NCBI GenBank assembly: GCA_002350625.1
Contig: DEFE01000004.1
Coordinates: forward strand, 121,415-185,414
Length of the DNA stretch: 64,000 bases
Source of the DNA: Lachnospiraceae bacterium UBA2860
Lineage (GTDB): Bacteria; Bacillota; Clostridia; Lachnospirales; Lachnospiraceae
Reading direction: 5' to 3'
Shown here: piece by piece, positions 36,028 through 43,874 of the stretch
How the letters are laid out: each line of letters opens with the position of its first letter
Position numbering within the stretch: position 1 is the stretch's first letter
Program-made: the position numbers and the translations under genes
The notes under the pieces: model-generated
Told to the model about the DNA's origin: nothing
Database searches by the model: none
The model's input: the letters and a program-made list of their open reading frames with translations, nothing else

Positions 36028-37358
36028 GCCGTCTCCCCGCCGCCGGGCGCCTCCGGGGCGCCTTCCGGTTTGCTGCCGCCCTTCCTGCGCGGTCTTCTGC
36101 GCCGTCTGTGCTTCTTCTCTCCGTCCGCGCCGCTCTTTACCGCACTGTCAGCAGCGCTCTCAGCGCCGTCTTCCTTAGCCGCGCGGTCTGCGGCGCCGGC
36201 GGTCTTTGCCGCTTTATCCTCAGCACCGGCTGTCTTTCCGGCGCCCTTCTCACGGCCGGCGCTCTTCGCCTCTTTATCCCCGGTGCCTTCCTCGCTGCCG
36301 GGGGCCTTTGCCGCGTTTTCCTTCGCCGCGCCGTCCTTCTGCCCGCCGCGGTTCCTGCGGCGCCGCGGGCGCTTTTCCTTCTCCTCGCCGGAGGGAAGCT
36401 CTTCCGCCATGGGCGCTTCTTCCGCCGCCGGCTTTTCGCCCTTGTGCTTCGGGCTCTTTGCCTGCTCGCCCTTCTCTCCCTTTTCGCCTTTTTCGCCCTT
36501 CTGCTTCTGGTCCTTCTGGCCGTCCTTCTTCGGGCGCTTCGACTTCGGGATGAAGCTGATCTCGGATACGTCGAACTCCTGAAGCTCTTTTTCGTCATTT
36601 CCGATGTCGACGATGACCTTCACCCGCTGCCGCAAAATGTTGACGGACACGACGTCGCCGTGCTGGCCCTCGGGCGTCGTCACATAGTCTCCCTTGCCGG
36701 GCAGGCCCTTGTTGAGATAAGCGTAGGTCTCCGCCTCGTTCTTCAGGCAGCACATCAGCCGCCCGCAGCAGCCCGAGATCTTCGTCGGGTTGAGGGACAG
36801 GTTCTGGTCCTTTGCCATTTTGATCGAAACCGGCGCAAACTCGCTCAGCCAGGTGTGGCAGCACAGCGGCCTGCCGCAGCTCCCGATGCCGCCGAGCAGC
36901 TTCGTCTCGTCGCGGACGCCGATCTGCCTGAGCTCGATGCGCGTGCGGAAAATGCCGGCCAGATCCTTCACGAGCTCGCGGAAATCAATCCTTCCGTCGG
37001 CCGTGAAATAGAAGAGAATCTTGCTGTTGTCAAAGGTGTACTCCGCCTCGATGAGCTTCATGTCGAGCCCTCTTGCGGCGATCTTCTCCTTGCAGACGCG
37101 GAAAGCTTCTTTCTCCCGCGCTTCATTTTCGCGCTCCCGCGTGTCGTCCTCCTCCGTCGCCATGCGGATCACCTTTTTCAGGGGACCCGTCACCTTCTCA
37201 TCCGGCAGCTCGGTCGGGGAGATGACGACGGTCCCGTACTCGATGCCGCGGGCGGTCTCCACGATCACGTGGTCATGATACCGGATGGTGTAATCGGCGG
37301 GGTCAAAGTAATAGACCTTGCCGGTATTTCTGAACTTGACGCCGATAATCTTAGGCAT
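36024..37358 (-). CDS. ricT: PSP1-domain protein RicT (YaaT) with long charged C-terminal tail
   Basis: Residues 1 to about 275 form the PSP1/YaaT domain, with the Cys motifs GSCGRPLCCHTW and GCCGRLMCCLKNE that in Bacillus RicT help bind iron-sulphur clusters. RicT acts with RicA and RicF to modulate RNase Y-dependent RNA maturation, and affects sporulation and competence. Residues about 276-444 are an additional low-complexity tail: Lys/Gly/Glu repeats (GEKGEKGEKGEQ), two Arg clusters (RPRRRRNRGG and [12 protein letters not shown]) separated by an Ala/Lys/Glu stretch. Bacillus YaaT is about 275 residues and lacks such a tail. The start overlaps holB by 8 bases, the stop overlaps the next gene by 4. 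Confidence 0.93.
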   Translation of the reverse strand: MPKIIGVKFRNTGKVYYFDPADYTIRYHDHVIVETARGIEYGTVVISPTELPDEKVTGPLKKVIRMATEEDDTRERENEAREKEAFRVCKEKIAARGLDMKLIEAEYTFDNSKILFYFTADGRIDFRELVKDLAGIFRTRIELRQIGVRDETKLLGGIGSCGRPLCCHTWLSEFAPVSIKMAKDQNLSLNPTKISGCCGRLMCCLKNEAETYAYLNKGLPGKGDYVTTPEGQHGDVVSVNILRQRVKVIVDIGNDEKELQEFDVSEISFIPKSKRPKKDGQKDQKQKGEKGEKGEKGEQAKSPKHKGEKPAAEEAPMAEELPSGEEKEKRPRRRRNRGGQKDGAAKENAAKAPGSEEGTGDKEAKSAGREKGAGKTAGAEDKAAKTAGAADRAAKEDGAESAADSAVKSGADGEKKHRRRRRPRRKGGSKPEGAPEAPGGGETA

Positions 37359-38391
37359 TGCAATTCTCCTTAATCGTCAAAAGCATAAGCTCTGCAGCGA
37401 GCTCGAAATTCACATTGGCGCGGAGGCGGACCCGGAAGCGGTCGATCGCGTCGAGGATCTCCTTCAGCCCCTCGTAAGAGGCCGTGCTCGCCTGTGCGCG
37501 AATGGTGCTGATCTCCCGCGCGAAGATCAGGTGGTCGATGTCCGCCGTCGCCTTGAAGTACATGACGTCCCGGTACCACATCAGAAGGATGTCGAGCACG
37601 TCGTCGATCCACACCTTGTCTTCCTTCATGCGGCGGACCGCCTCGCTCATCGCGGCCGTGTCCATGCCCTTCAGCGTGCGGATGAGGCCGAGCGTCTTGT
37701 CGCGGCGCCCGAGGAAGCCCTCGTCTGTCGCCGCCCGCAAGGCGCGGCCGACATTTCCCTGCGCGAAGGCAGCGAGCATCTTCGTCTCGTAATCGGGCAG
37801 CGTGAGCTCCCGGCTCAGGTAAGCCTCGAGCTCGTCGTCCGGCACCGGCTTCGTCGCGATGGTGACGCAGCGGGAGCGGATCGTGTCGAGCAGCGCCTCG
37901 GGCGACGCCGTCATGAGAAGGATCACGGCGTACTCCGGCGGCTCCTCTATCGTCTTCAGCAGGGCGTTCTGCGCCTGCGGATTCATCTTCTCCGCCTCTT
38001 CGATGAGGTAGATCTTGTACCGGCTCTCATAGGGCAGGATACTGACAGTCGATACGACCTGCTCCCGGACCTCGCCGACGCTGATCACGCCGGGCTTCTC
38101 ATGAGTGACGCTCAGGATGTCCGGGTGATTGCCGTCGATGGCCTTCCTGCAGGAAAGACAGGTGAGGCACGCGTCGACCGCGGCCGTGTCGGCCGTCTCT
38201 TCTCCCGCCTTCGCCTGCCTTGTCTCGCAGACGAGCGTCTCCGCAAATGCCTCGGCGAGCATGGTCTTACCGCTCCCCGCGTCCCCGGTGATCAGGTAGG
38301 CATGGGCGACCCGGCCGCTTGCGATCGCAGCCTGAAAATGGCGTTTTGCCTCGTATTCACCGATGATGGAGCGAAACCCGCGCGCTGTCAT
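37351..38391 (-). CDS. holB: DNA polymerase III delta-prime subunit
   Basis: The start at 38391 (MTARGFRSIIGEYEAKRHF) is preferred because AAGGA precedes it and the upstream residues are not family-like. The 346-residue clamp-loader subunit shows Walker A LITGDAGSGKTMLAEAF, zinc-type cysteines (CETRQ, CLTCLSC), KIYLIEEAEKMNPQAQNALLKTIEEPP as sensor/Walker B region and RSRC as arginine finger. It works with the DnaX and HolA subunits to load the beta clamp. It overlaps ricT by 8 bases. The tmk gene that precedes holB in Bacillus is absent. Confidence 0.94.
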   Translation of the reverse strand: MTARGFRSIIGEYEAKRHFQAAIASGRVAHAYLITGDAGSGKTMLAEAFAETLVCETRQAKAGEETADTAAVDACLTCLSCRKAIDGNHPDILSVTHEKPGVISVGEVREQVVSTVSILPYESRYKIYLIEEAEKMNPQAQNALLKTIEEPPEYAVILLMTASPEALLDTIRSRCVTIATKPVPDDELEAYLSRELTLPDYETKMLAAFAQGNVGRALRAATDEGFLGRRDKTLGLIRTLKGMDTAAMSEAVRRMKEDKVWIDDVLDILLMWYRDVMYFKATADIDHLIFAREISTIRAQASTASYEGLKEILDAIDRFRVRLRANVNFELAAELMLLTIKENCNA

Positions 38392-38497
38392 AGTCCTTAT
38401 ATCCTCTTCCGGTTCTAAGATAATCCCTGTATTTACAGTACTCTTTAGTTTAACATGTTCCGCACGACATGGCAAATGCAGGGTGTCATAAGGCCCC

Positions 38498-39865
38498 TCA
38501 CCGGACCACCTTCACCGCATCCGCGTCCACGTGCGCGGCGGCTTCTTCGGTCAGCATCTCCCCCGGTACGACGACGGGCACGTCAGGCGGATAGGCGATA
38601 ATGAAGTCCGCGGCAACTCTCCCGACTGCCTCCGCAAGCGGCAGCCGCTCCGCCGGCGCGTCTTTGGCCTCCGCGATCGTCATGCGCACGGGAGGGAGCG
38701 CCGACCCATCCGCCGGCAGATCCACGCGCCCTGCGCCGTTCCCGCTCCCCGAAAGAGACGCGTCGATATCGCGGAGCGCACTCAGAAGCCGGGCAAAGCC
38801 TTCGTCCGTGTCCGCGGGCGAGGTCATGAAAAGCACCGCTTCGGACAGGGTCATCTCGCTCTCGATCCGGTATGCTTCCCGCAGCCGCTCCGAAAGCATG
38901 CTCCCCGAAAATGCCTCCCCCGAAAGTCCTGAGCTGCAGCCGGCCGTGCTGATGAGGATCTTCCCCGGGTCATACCTGCCCGTCTCCGCGGCGTCTCCCG
39001 GAGGGAGCAGCTGCAGATGCAAAAGGCCGGAAAGAGACGCCCTGAGAGATCTGAGATGCGCCGCGTACGCCTCAAAATACGCGCTGCCCTCTCCGGCGAT
39101 CTGATGGATTACGCGCGTCATCGACATGAGCAGCAGATAGGACGGGCTCGAGGTCTCGTAGACATCGAGGAAATACTGCAGGTCCTCCCCGCGCACCGCG
39201 CCGCTTGCGTTGTGAAGAAGCGCGCCCTGCGTGAGCACGGGCAGCGTCTTGTGGAGGCTCTGGATGACGAGGTCCGCGCCCTTTCTGATCGCCGACGCCG
39301 GAAAATACGGGTGGAAGGAGAAGTGGGCGCCGTGCGCCTCGTCCACGATGAGGACCGCGCCGTGCGCGCGCGCCATTTTCGCATATGCCTCGACGTCTTT
39401 GACTTCCCCCTCATAAGACGGCGAGGTGATAACGATCGCGTCCGCCGCCGCAAGCATCTCCTCCGCTTTAGCCCCGCCCGCAAGGAAGGCCGGCTCCTCG
39501 AGGTAGCGGACGTTGAGCTGCCGGAGATAGGCGGCGTGGTAAACCGAGATGTGGCAGCGGCGTTCGATCAGGATCGTCCCCCCGCGCGGCACTGCCGCGG
39601 AAATCGCCGCAAGGCAGGCGCAGGTGCTCCCGTTGACGGAGAAATAGGTCTCCCGGGCGCCGAAGAGGCGCGCGGCAAAATCCATCTCCCCGCGCAGAAT
39701 CCCCTGCGGGTCGTGCAGATTGTCAAAACCGGTGATCTCCGTGATATCGCACGCGTACGCGCCTTTAAGCGCCTCGTCCCCGCCGCGGCGCTTGTGCCCG
39801 GGCATGTGGAAGGGGTACATGCCGGACTCAGCATATTTCTTAAGCTCTTCTTCCAGCTTCCGCAT
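38498..39865 (-). CDS. Orn/Lys/Arg decarboxylase-family PLP enzyme, short form (YaaO-like)
   Basis: The 455-residue protein has the major-domain motifs of basic amino acid decarboxylases: the N-terminal MYPFHMPGHKRRG, ITEITGFDNLHDPQG, FSVNGSTCACLAAI (phosphate loop), VLIVDEAHGAHFSF with the pyridine-binding Asp, and the cofactor lysine in QSLHKTLPVLTQGALLH. The C-terminal domain (FIIAYPPDVPVVVPGEML) is complete. It lacks the N-terminal wing domain of inducible E. coli enzymes. Relatives include arginine (SpeA-type) and lysine decarboxylases, so the substrate is open. In Bacillus the homologue yaaO also lies near holB and yaaT. Confidence 0.88.
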   Translation of the reverse strand: MRKLEEELKKYAESGMYPFHMPGHKRRGGDEALKGAYACDITEITGFDNLHDPQGILRGEMDFAARLFGARETYFSVNGSTCACLAAISAAVPRGGTILIERRCHISVYHAAYLRQLNVRYLEEPAFLAGGAKAEEMLAAADAIVITSPSYEGEVKDVEAYAKMARAHGAVLIVDEAHGAHFSFHPYFPASAIRKGADLVIQSLHKTLPVLTQGALLHNASGAVRGEDLQYFLDVYETSSPSYLLLMSMTRVIHQIAGEGSAYFEAYAAHLRSLRASLSGLLHLQLLPPGDAAETGRYDPGKILISTAGCSSGLSGEAFSGSMLSERLREAYRIESEMTLSEAVLFMTSPADTDEGFARLLSALRDIDASLSGSGNGAGRVDLPADGSALPPVRMTIAEAKDAPAERLPLAEAVGRVAADFIIAYPPDVPVVVPGEMLTEEAAAHVDADAVKVVR

Positions 39866-39952
39866 CGATCGTCTCCTTTATTTCATCATCAGCATTACTC
39901 TACCACTGAAAAAAAGGCGGGGCAACGGAATTGTCAATCAGAGCCGTCCCCA

Positions 39953-39981
39953 CTGACAAACAGGCCGAGATGTGATACAAT
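39953..39981 (+). promoter_or_regulatory. Sigma-A-like promoter of the lipid cassette
   Basis: CTGACA (39953-39958) and TACAAT (39976-39981) are 17 bases apart, and the -10 box carries the extended TGN element (TGATACAAT). Transcription would begin only a few bases before the first ATG at 39991, implying a leaderless or very short-leader mRNA. Confidence 0.6.
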
Positions 39982-39990
39982 ACGGAAGAT

Positions 39991-40638
39991 ATGAACATGA
40001 AGCAGCTGAAAGAACGAATTCCATACTATGCCATCCTGCCGCTCATCGTGGCCTTCTCCCTGAACATGCTCATCTATGCGGGGTGCCGGCTGGTGAACGC
40101 GGGACGCACGCACTACATTCTGAAGACGCCGCTTGACGACCACATTCCGTTTCTGACGGTCTTCATCCTGGTCTATGTCGGCGCCTTTGCCCAGTGGGCG
40201 ATTTCCTATGTCCTCGTCGCATTTACGGGCAGGGACCTGCTTTACCGCATCGTGCTCGGCGACATCATCGCGAAGCTTATGACCTGCGTGATCTTCCTCA
40301 TCATCCCGACGATGATCGTCAGGCCGGAGATCACCGGGAACGGTTTCTTAGAAGCGCTGACCCGCTTTATCTACAAGGTCGACGCGCCGGACAACCTGTT
40401 CCCCTCCATTCACTGTCTGGAGAGCTGGGTGGCCTTCCGCGCGGCGCTGATGATGAAGAAGCTGCCCCGCTGGTACGCGCCGGTGTCACTGATCTTCACG
40501 CTGCTTGTATTTTTCTCGACCGTGACGCTCCGGCAGCATTATCTTCCCGACATCCCGGGCGGAGTCGTGATGGCGGAAGCCGGACTTTTCATCTCCGGAC
40601 TGATTCTGAAGAAACTGAAGAAAACACATGGGCATTAA
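39991..40638 (+). CDS. PAP2-superfamily membrane protein
   Basis: The 215-residue protein has about six hydrophobic segments. Two PAP2 motifs are clear: NLFPSIHCLESW (about residues 132-143, corresponding to the family's PSGH) and STVTLRQHYLPDIPGG (about 171-186, matching SRxxxxxHxxxD). This S-T-x-QHY-x-x-D form is found in the inositol-phosphorylceramide-synthase-like branch of PAP2 proteins, which act on lipid phosphates or transfer phospho-head groups. A second ATG at 39997 with GGAAG upstream is an alternative start. It overlaps the flippase-like gene by 11 bases and heads the PssA/Psd cluster, so a role in phospholipid metabolism is likely. Confidence 0.82.
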   Translation: MNMKQLKERIPYYAILPLIVAFSLNMLIYAGCRLVNAGRTHYILKTPLDDHIPFLTVFILVYVGAFAQWAISYVLVAFTGRDLLYRIVLGDIIAKLMTCVIFLIIPTMIVRPEITGNGFLEALTRFIYKVDAPDNLFPSIHCLESWVAFRAALMMKKLPRWYAPVSLIFTLLVFFSTVTLRQHYLPDIPGGVVMAEAGLFISGLILKKLKKTHGH

Positions 40639-41680
40639 GAAAAAAGCTCTCTGGACCTGCATCGCGCTCGTCATTGCCATCCTCACGATACGGGCTGTCT
40701 TCTCGAGCGCGGGCGGCGGACTGACGATCGGAGAGCTGTACGATACACTAAGATCCGCCGACCCGAAATGGCTTATCGCAGCCGTCTTCGGGATGTTCGG
40801 CATCATCTATTTCGAGGGGAGGGCGCTGCTGGCGCCGCTCTCCCGCGTAGGTTACAGGCGAAGCGGTTCGCGCGGCTTTCTGTACTCCGCCGCCGACGTG
40901 TACTTCTCGGCGATCACGCCGTCCGCGTCGGGCGGCCAGCCGGCCAGCGCGTACTTCATGGTGCGCGACGGCATCCCGGTCTCCACGGTGACCGCGGTGC
41001 TGATCCTCAACCTGGTCATGTACACGCTCGCGATCGTTCTTCTGTCTGTCATCTGCATGCTGGCGGGGCCGCAGTATTTTCTGCAGTTTTCCACCCCGTC
41101 CAAGGTCCTGATCGTCGCGGGCTTTCTCGCGCTTTCCGGCCTTGCCGTCCTCTTCATCCTGCTGCTAAAGAAGTCTTCGCTCGTATTCGGCACGGCGCGG
41201 CGCCTGGTCCGCTTCCTCTCGAAGCACCACCTGATGCGCCACCCGGAAAGAAGGCTCAAAAAGCTCCATGAATCCGAGGAGGAGTACCGGCTCTGCGTGC
41301 AGCTGCTGCAGGGACACAGGGGGATGCTTGCGTCCGTCTTCTTCTACGACCTTCTGCAGAGGCTGTCACAGTTCTTTGTCATCATCGCCGTCTACATGGC
41401 CACCGGCGGAGAGGCCGGCCGCGTGGGCGAGCTTTTCGTCACGCAATGCTACATCATCATGGGATCCAACTGCGTGCCCGTGCCGGGCGGCATGGGCGTC
41501 ACGGATTACCTGATGCTGGACGGCTACGGGCGGATGTTCGGTCCGGCGTACGCCGCCAACCTTGAAATGATCGGCAGGAGCCTGACCTTCTACGGGAGCG
41601 TTCTCATCAGCGCGCTCACCGTGCTCGTCGGGTATCTCGCCCTGAAAAGACGAACACACTCCGGCGACACGCCCGGATAA
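40628..41680 (+). CDS. Lysylphosphatidylglycerol-synthase-TM / AglD-type integral membrane protein
   Basis: The 350-residue protein resembles the membrane domain of MprF and the UPF0104/AglD family (flippase-like domain). Typical marks are ISxITPSASGGQPASAYFM (about residue 95-113), a hydrophilic loop around residue 200-220, and the near-C-terminal CVPVPGGMGVTDYLM (about 280-294). About eight transmembrane segments are present. There is no soluble aminoacyl-transferase domain, so it is not a complete MprF. Context within a lipid cassette suggests lipid translocation or modification, but that is inference. Confidence 0.85.
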   Translation: MGIKKKALWTCIALVIAILTIRAVFSSAGGGLTIGELYDTLRSADPKWLIAAVFGMFGIIYFEGRALLAPLSRVGYRRSGSRGFLYSAADVYFSAITPSASGGQPASAYFMVRDGIPVSTVTAVLILNLVMYTLAIVLLSVICMLAGPQYFLQFSTPSKVLIVAGFLALSGLAVLFILLLKKSSLVFGTARRLVRFLSKHHLMRHPERRLKKLHESEEEYRLCVQLLQGHRGMLASVFFYDLLQRLSQFFVIIAVYMATGGEAGRVGELFVTQCYIIMGSNCVPVPGGMGVTDYLMLDGYGRMFGPAYAANLEMIGRSLTFYGSVLISALTVLVGYLALKRRTHSGDTPG

Positions 41681-41720
41681 GGACAGAGCCGCGTAAAGGC
41701 CCGCCTTAGGAGGAACCGTT

Positions 41721-42425
41721 TTGATCGGCATTTTCGACTACACTGTCATTCTAACCTACATATCGCTGCTGTCCGGCGTCATGGGCATCATCGTCTGCCT
41801 GAATGGCATCGGCCACCCTTTCATCGGCATGTTTTTCCTCATGCTGAGCGGTCTGTGCGACACCTTTGACGGGAGAGTCGCCCGCACGAAAAAAGACCGC
41901 ACGGAGCGGGCGATCAACTTCGGCATCCAGATCGACTCTCTGTCCGATCTCGTCGCCTTCGGCGTCCTGCCGCCCTGCATCGGCGTGGCCATGCTGCGCG
42001 TCAGCCCGCGCTTTACCGAGGTGCCCGAGATCCATCTGATCGAGCGCAGCCAGGACCAGATCATCTACCCGATCTTCCTCATGGCGATCGCCCTCTTCTA
42101 TGTGCTCGCCGCGCTCATCCGGCTCGCCTATTTCAACGTCCTTGAGATCGAGCGGCAGGGCATGACAGATCCCGGTCCCCGCTACTACACGGGGCTTCCG
42201 GTCACCTCCGCCGCACTGATTTTCCCCGCCGTGCTGCTGATCCAGTTCGCGAGCAAGGCGGATCTGACGCTCCTGTTCTTCGGCGCGCTCGCGCTCACGG
42301 GCATCCTGTTCATCTCGAAGATCCGCATCCGAAAGCCGCAGATGAAGGCGATAGCGATTCTCCTTGTCATCGGCGCCATAGAGTTCGTCCTCCTCATCGT
42401 CACGCGCCTCCTGAGAGGTGGCTGA
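41721..42425 (+). CDS. pssA: CDP-diacylglycerol-serine O-phosphatidyltransferase
   Basis: The start is TTG at 41721, supported by TAGGAGG eight bases upstream. The 234-residue membrane enzyme makes phosphatidylserine from CDP-diacylglycerol and serine. The CDP-alcohol phosphatidyltransferase motif is present: DTFDGRVAR, then G and two more Asp in FGIQIDSLSD; the Ala-Arg to Gly spacing is 12 rather than the usual 8 residues, which I recall in related Clostridia. Six or more hydrophobic segments follow. The stop TGA lies one base before the psd start, so the genes are tightly coupled. Confidence 0.92.
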   Translation: MIGIFDYTVILTYISLLSGVMGIIVCLNGIGHPFIGMFFLMLSGLCDTFDGRVARTKKDRTERAINFGIQIDSLSDLVAFGVLPPCIGVAMLRVSPRFTEVPEIHLIERSQDQIIYPIFLMAIALFYVLAALIRLAYFNVLEIERQGMTDPGPRYYTGLPVTSAALIFPAVLLIQFASKADLTLLFFGALALTGILFISKIRIRKPQMKAIAILLVIGAIEFVLLIVTRLLRGG

Positions 42426-42426
42426 C

Positions 42427-43248
42427 ATGTCTTCGACGCTTCACTTTCTCTATGAGACAATGCCGGGGCGCTGCGCGCTCCGCGTCCTCACGCGGCCGTC
42501 TCTCAGCAAGGCTGCCGGCCGTTTTCTGGACAGCCCTCTCTCAAAGCCGCTGATCCGCCCCTTTGTCAGACACGCACAGATCCGGACGGAGGACTTTCTG
42601 ACGGACGGCGTGCGCTCCTTTAACGACTTCTTCCACAGAGAGATCAAAGCGGATAAACGTCCCGTGGACATGCGCCCGGAGAGCCTCATCGCGCCCTGCG
42701 ACGGACTTCTCCGCGCCTTCCGCATCAAAGACGACACCGTGCTTCCCGTCAAGGAATCGCGGTACACCATTCCCGCTCTTTTAAGAAATGCCTCGCTCGC
42801 CGCCCGCTACAAGGACGGCGTGTGCCTCGTCTTCCGCCTCTCCGTGAGCCACTACCACCGCTACGCCTACATAGAGAGCGGCACAAAGAGCCCGGACAGG
42901 TCCATCCCCGGCGTCCTGCACACCGTGCAGCCCATCGCGCTCAGGGAAGTCCCTGTCTTCACGGAGAATGAGCGGACCTATACGCTCATTAAGACGGCGC
43001 GCTTCGGCACGATCCTGCAGATGGAGGTCGGCGCGATGCTCGTCGGCCGGATCGAAAACCACGAGACGAAAAAAGCCCGCGTCGCGCGCGGGCAGGAAAA
43101 AGGCTGGTTTTCTTACGGGGGCTCCACGATCATCGTCCTCCTCGAAAAAGACCGGGCGGACATAGACGGCCGCTACTTCGAGGCGGCTGACCGCGGCGAA
43201 GAAATCCCCTGCTGTCTCGGGGAGCGGATCGGAGCGCTCCGGGCGTGA
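42427..43248 (+). CDS. psd: Phosphatidylserine decarboxylase
   Basis: The ATG at 42427 is favoured over the upstream in-frame GTG because GAGAGGTGG precedes it. The 273-residue proenzyme converts phosphatidylserine to phosphatidylethanolamine and self-cleaves to form a pyruvoyl group; the cleavage motif GGST is visible with Ser233. Other family features are RSFNDFFHREIK near residue 62, LIAPCDGLLRAF, RLSVSHYHRYAYIESG and VGAMLVGRIENHE. Its close coupling with pssA indicates that the organism makes phosphatidylethanolamine. Confidence 0.95.
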   Translation: MSSTLHFLYETMPGRCALRVLTRPSLSKAAGRFLDSPLSKPLIRPFVRHAQIRTEDFLTDGVRSFNDFFHREIKADKRPVDMRPESLIAPCDGLLRAFRIKDDTVLPVKESRYTIPALLRNASLAARYKDGVCLVFRLSVSHYHRYAYIESGTKSPDRSIPGVLHTVQPIALREVPVFTENERTYTLIKTARFGTILQMEVGAMLVGRIENHETKKARVARGQEKGWFSYGGSTIIVLLEKDRADIDGRYFEAADRGEEIPCCLGERIGALRA

Positions 43249-43275
43249 TGAGGGCGCATACCGCCCCCGCCCGTC

Positions 43276-43833
43276 TCACCGTTTATTCCGCATCACCATG
43301 ACATAAGCCGGCGGCAGATTCTTCTTCACGTGAATCTTCTCCGTCAGATCAAAGAAAGTCTTAAAATACGACTCCTTGACCCGCGTATACTGAAATGTCA
43401 CGAACACGCCGTCATCCCCGATGGCCTTCTGCGTATCCGCAAGAATCCGGTCGGACAGCTCCTTCGGGAGCGACGTGAACGGCAGTCCCGACACGATGTA
43501 ATCCGCACTTGTCTCCCCGTACTTCTTCAGATAGCGTGTCGTGTTCTCGGCGCTGCCGTGGATGACGCGCACCTTCGGAAGCTCTCCGTATTTTTCCTTT
43601 ATCTGCCTGTAAAATTCATTGTTCCGCTCGATGATATAGAGCGCCGTCTCCGGCCGCTTTCTCCGGATGAGCTCCTCCGTGAAGACGCCCGTCCCCGGCC
43701 CGTACTCCACGATGCAGGCCGCGCGGTCAAAATCAACCGGCTTCATCATGTTCTCCGCGAGCATGCGGCTGCTCGGCGCGATCGCGCCGACGCTCCTCGG
43801 ATTTTTCAGGTACTGCTTTAAGAACTCAAACAT
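43276..43833 (-). CDS. PmtA-like phospholipid N-methyltransferase / KsgA-like SAM methyltransferase
   Basis: The 185-residue protein is a class I methyltransferase. It has VGAIAPSSRMLAENMM near the N-terminus, the SAM loop VEYGPGTGVFTEELI (about 42-56), YIVSGLPFTSLP (about 112-123) and ends in NLPPAYVMVMR. This combination resembles bacterial phospholipid methyltransferases of the Rhodobacter/Sinorhizobium PmtA type rather than rRNA adenine methylases, which have NxPY/F at motif IV. The gene faces the pssA-psd operon with 27 bases between stops. Methylation of phosphatidylethanolamine is therefore plausible, but not shown. Confidence 0.75.
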   Translation of the reverse strand: MFEFLKQYLKNPRSVGAIAPSSRMLAENMMKPVDFDRAACIVEYGPGTGVFTEELIRRKRPETALYIIERNNEFYRQIKEKYGELPKVRVIHGSAENTTRYLKKYGETSADYIVSGLPFTSLPKELSDRILADTQKAIGDDGVFVTFQYTRVKESYFKTFFDLTEKIHVKKNLPPAYVMVMRNKR

Positions 43834-43874
43834 ATCGCACCTCCTTCATGCATTCCTCTTGTCTTAAGCGCGTT

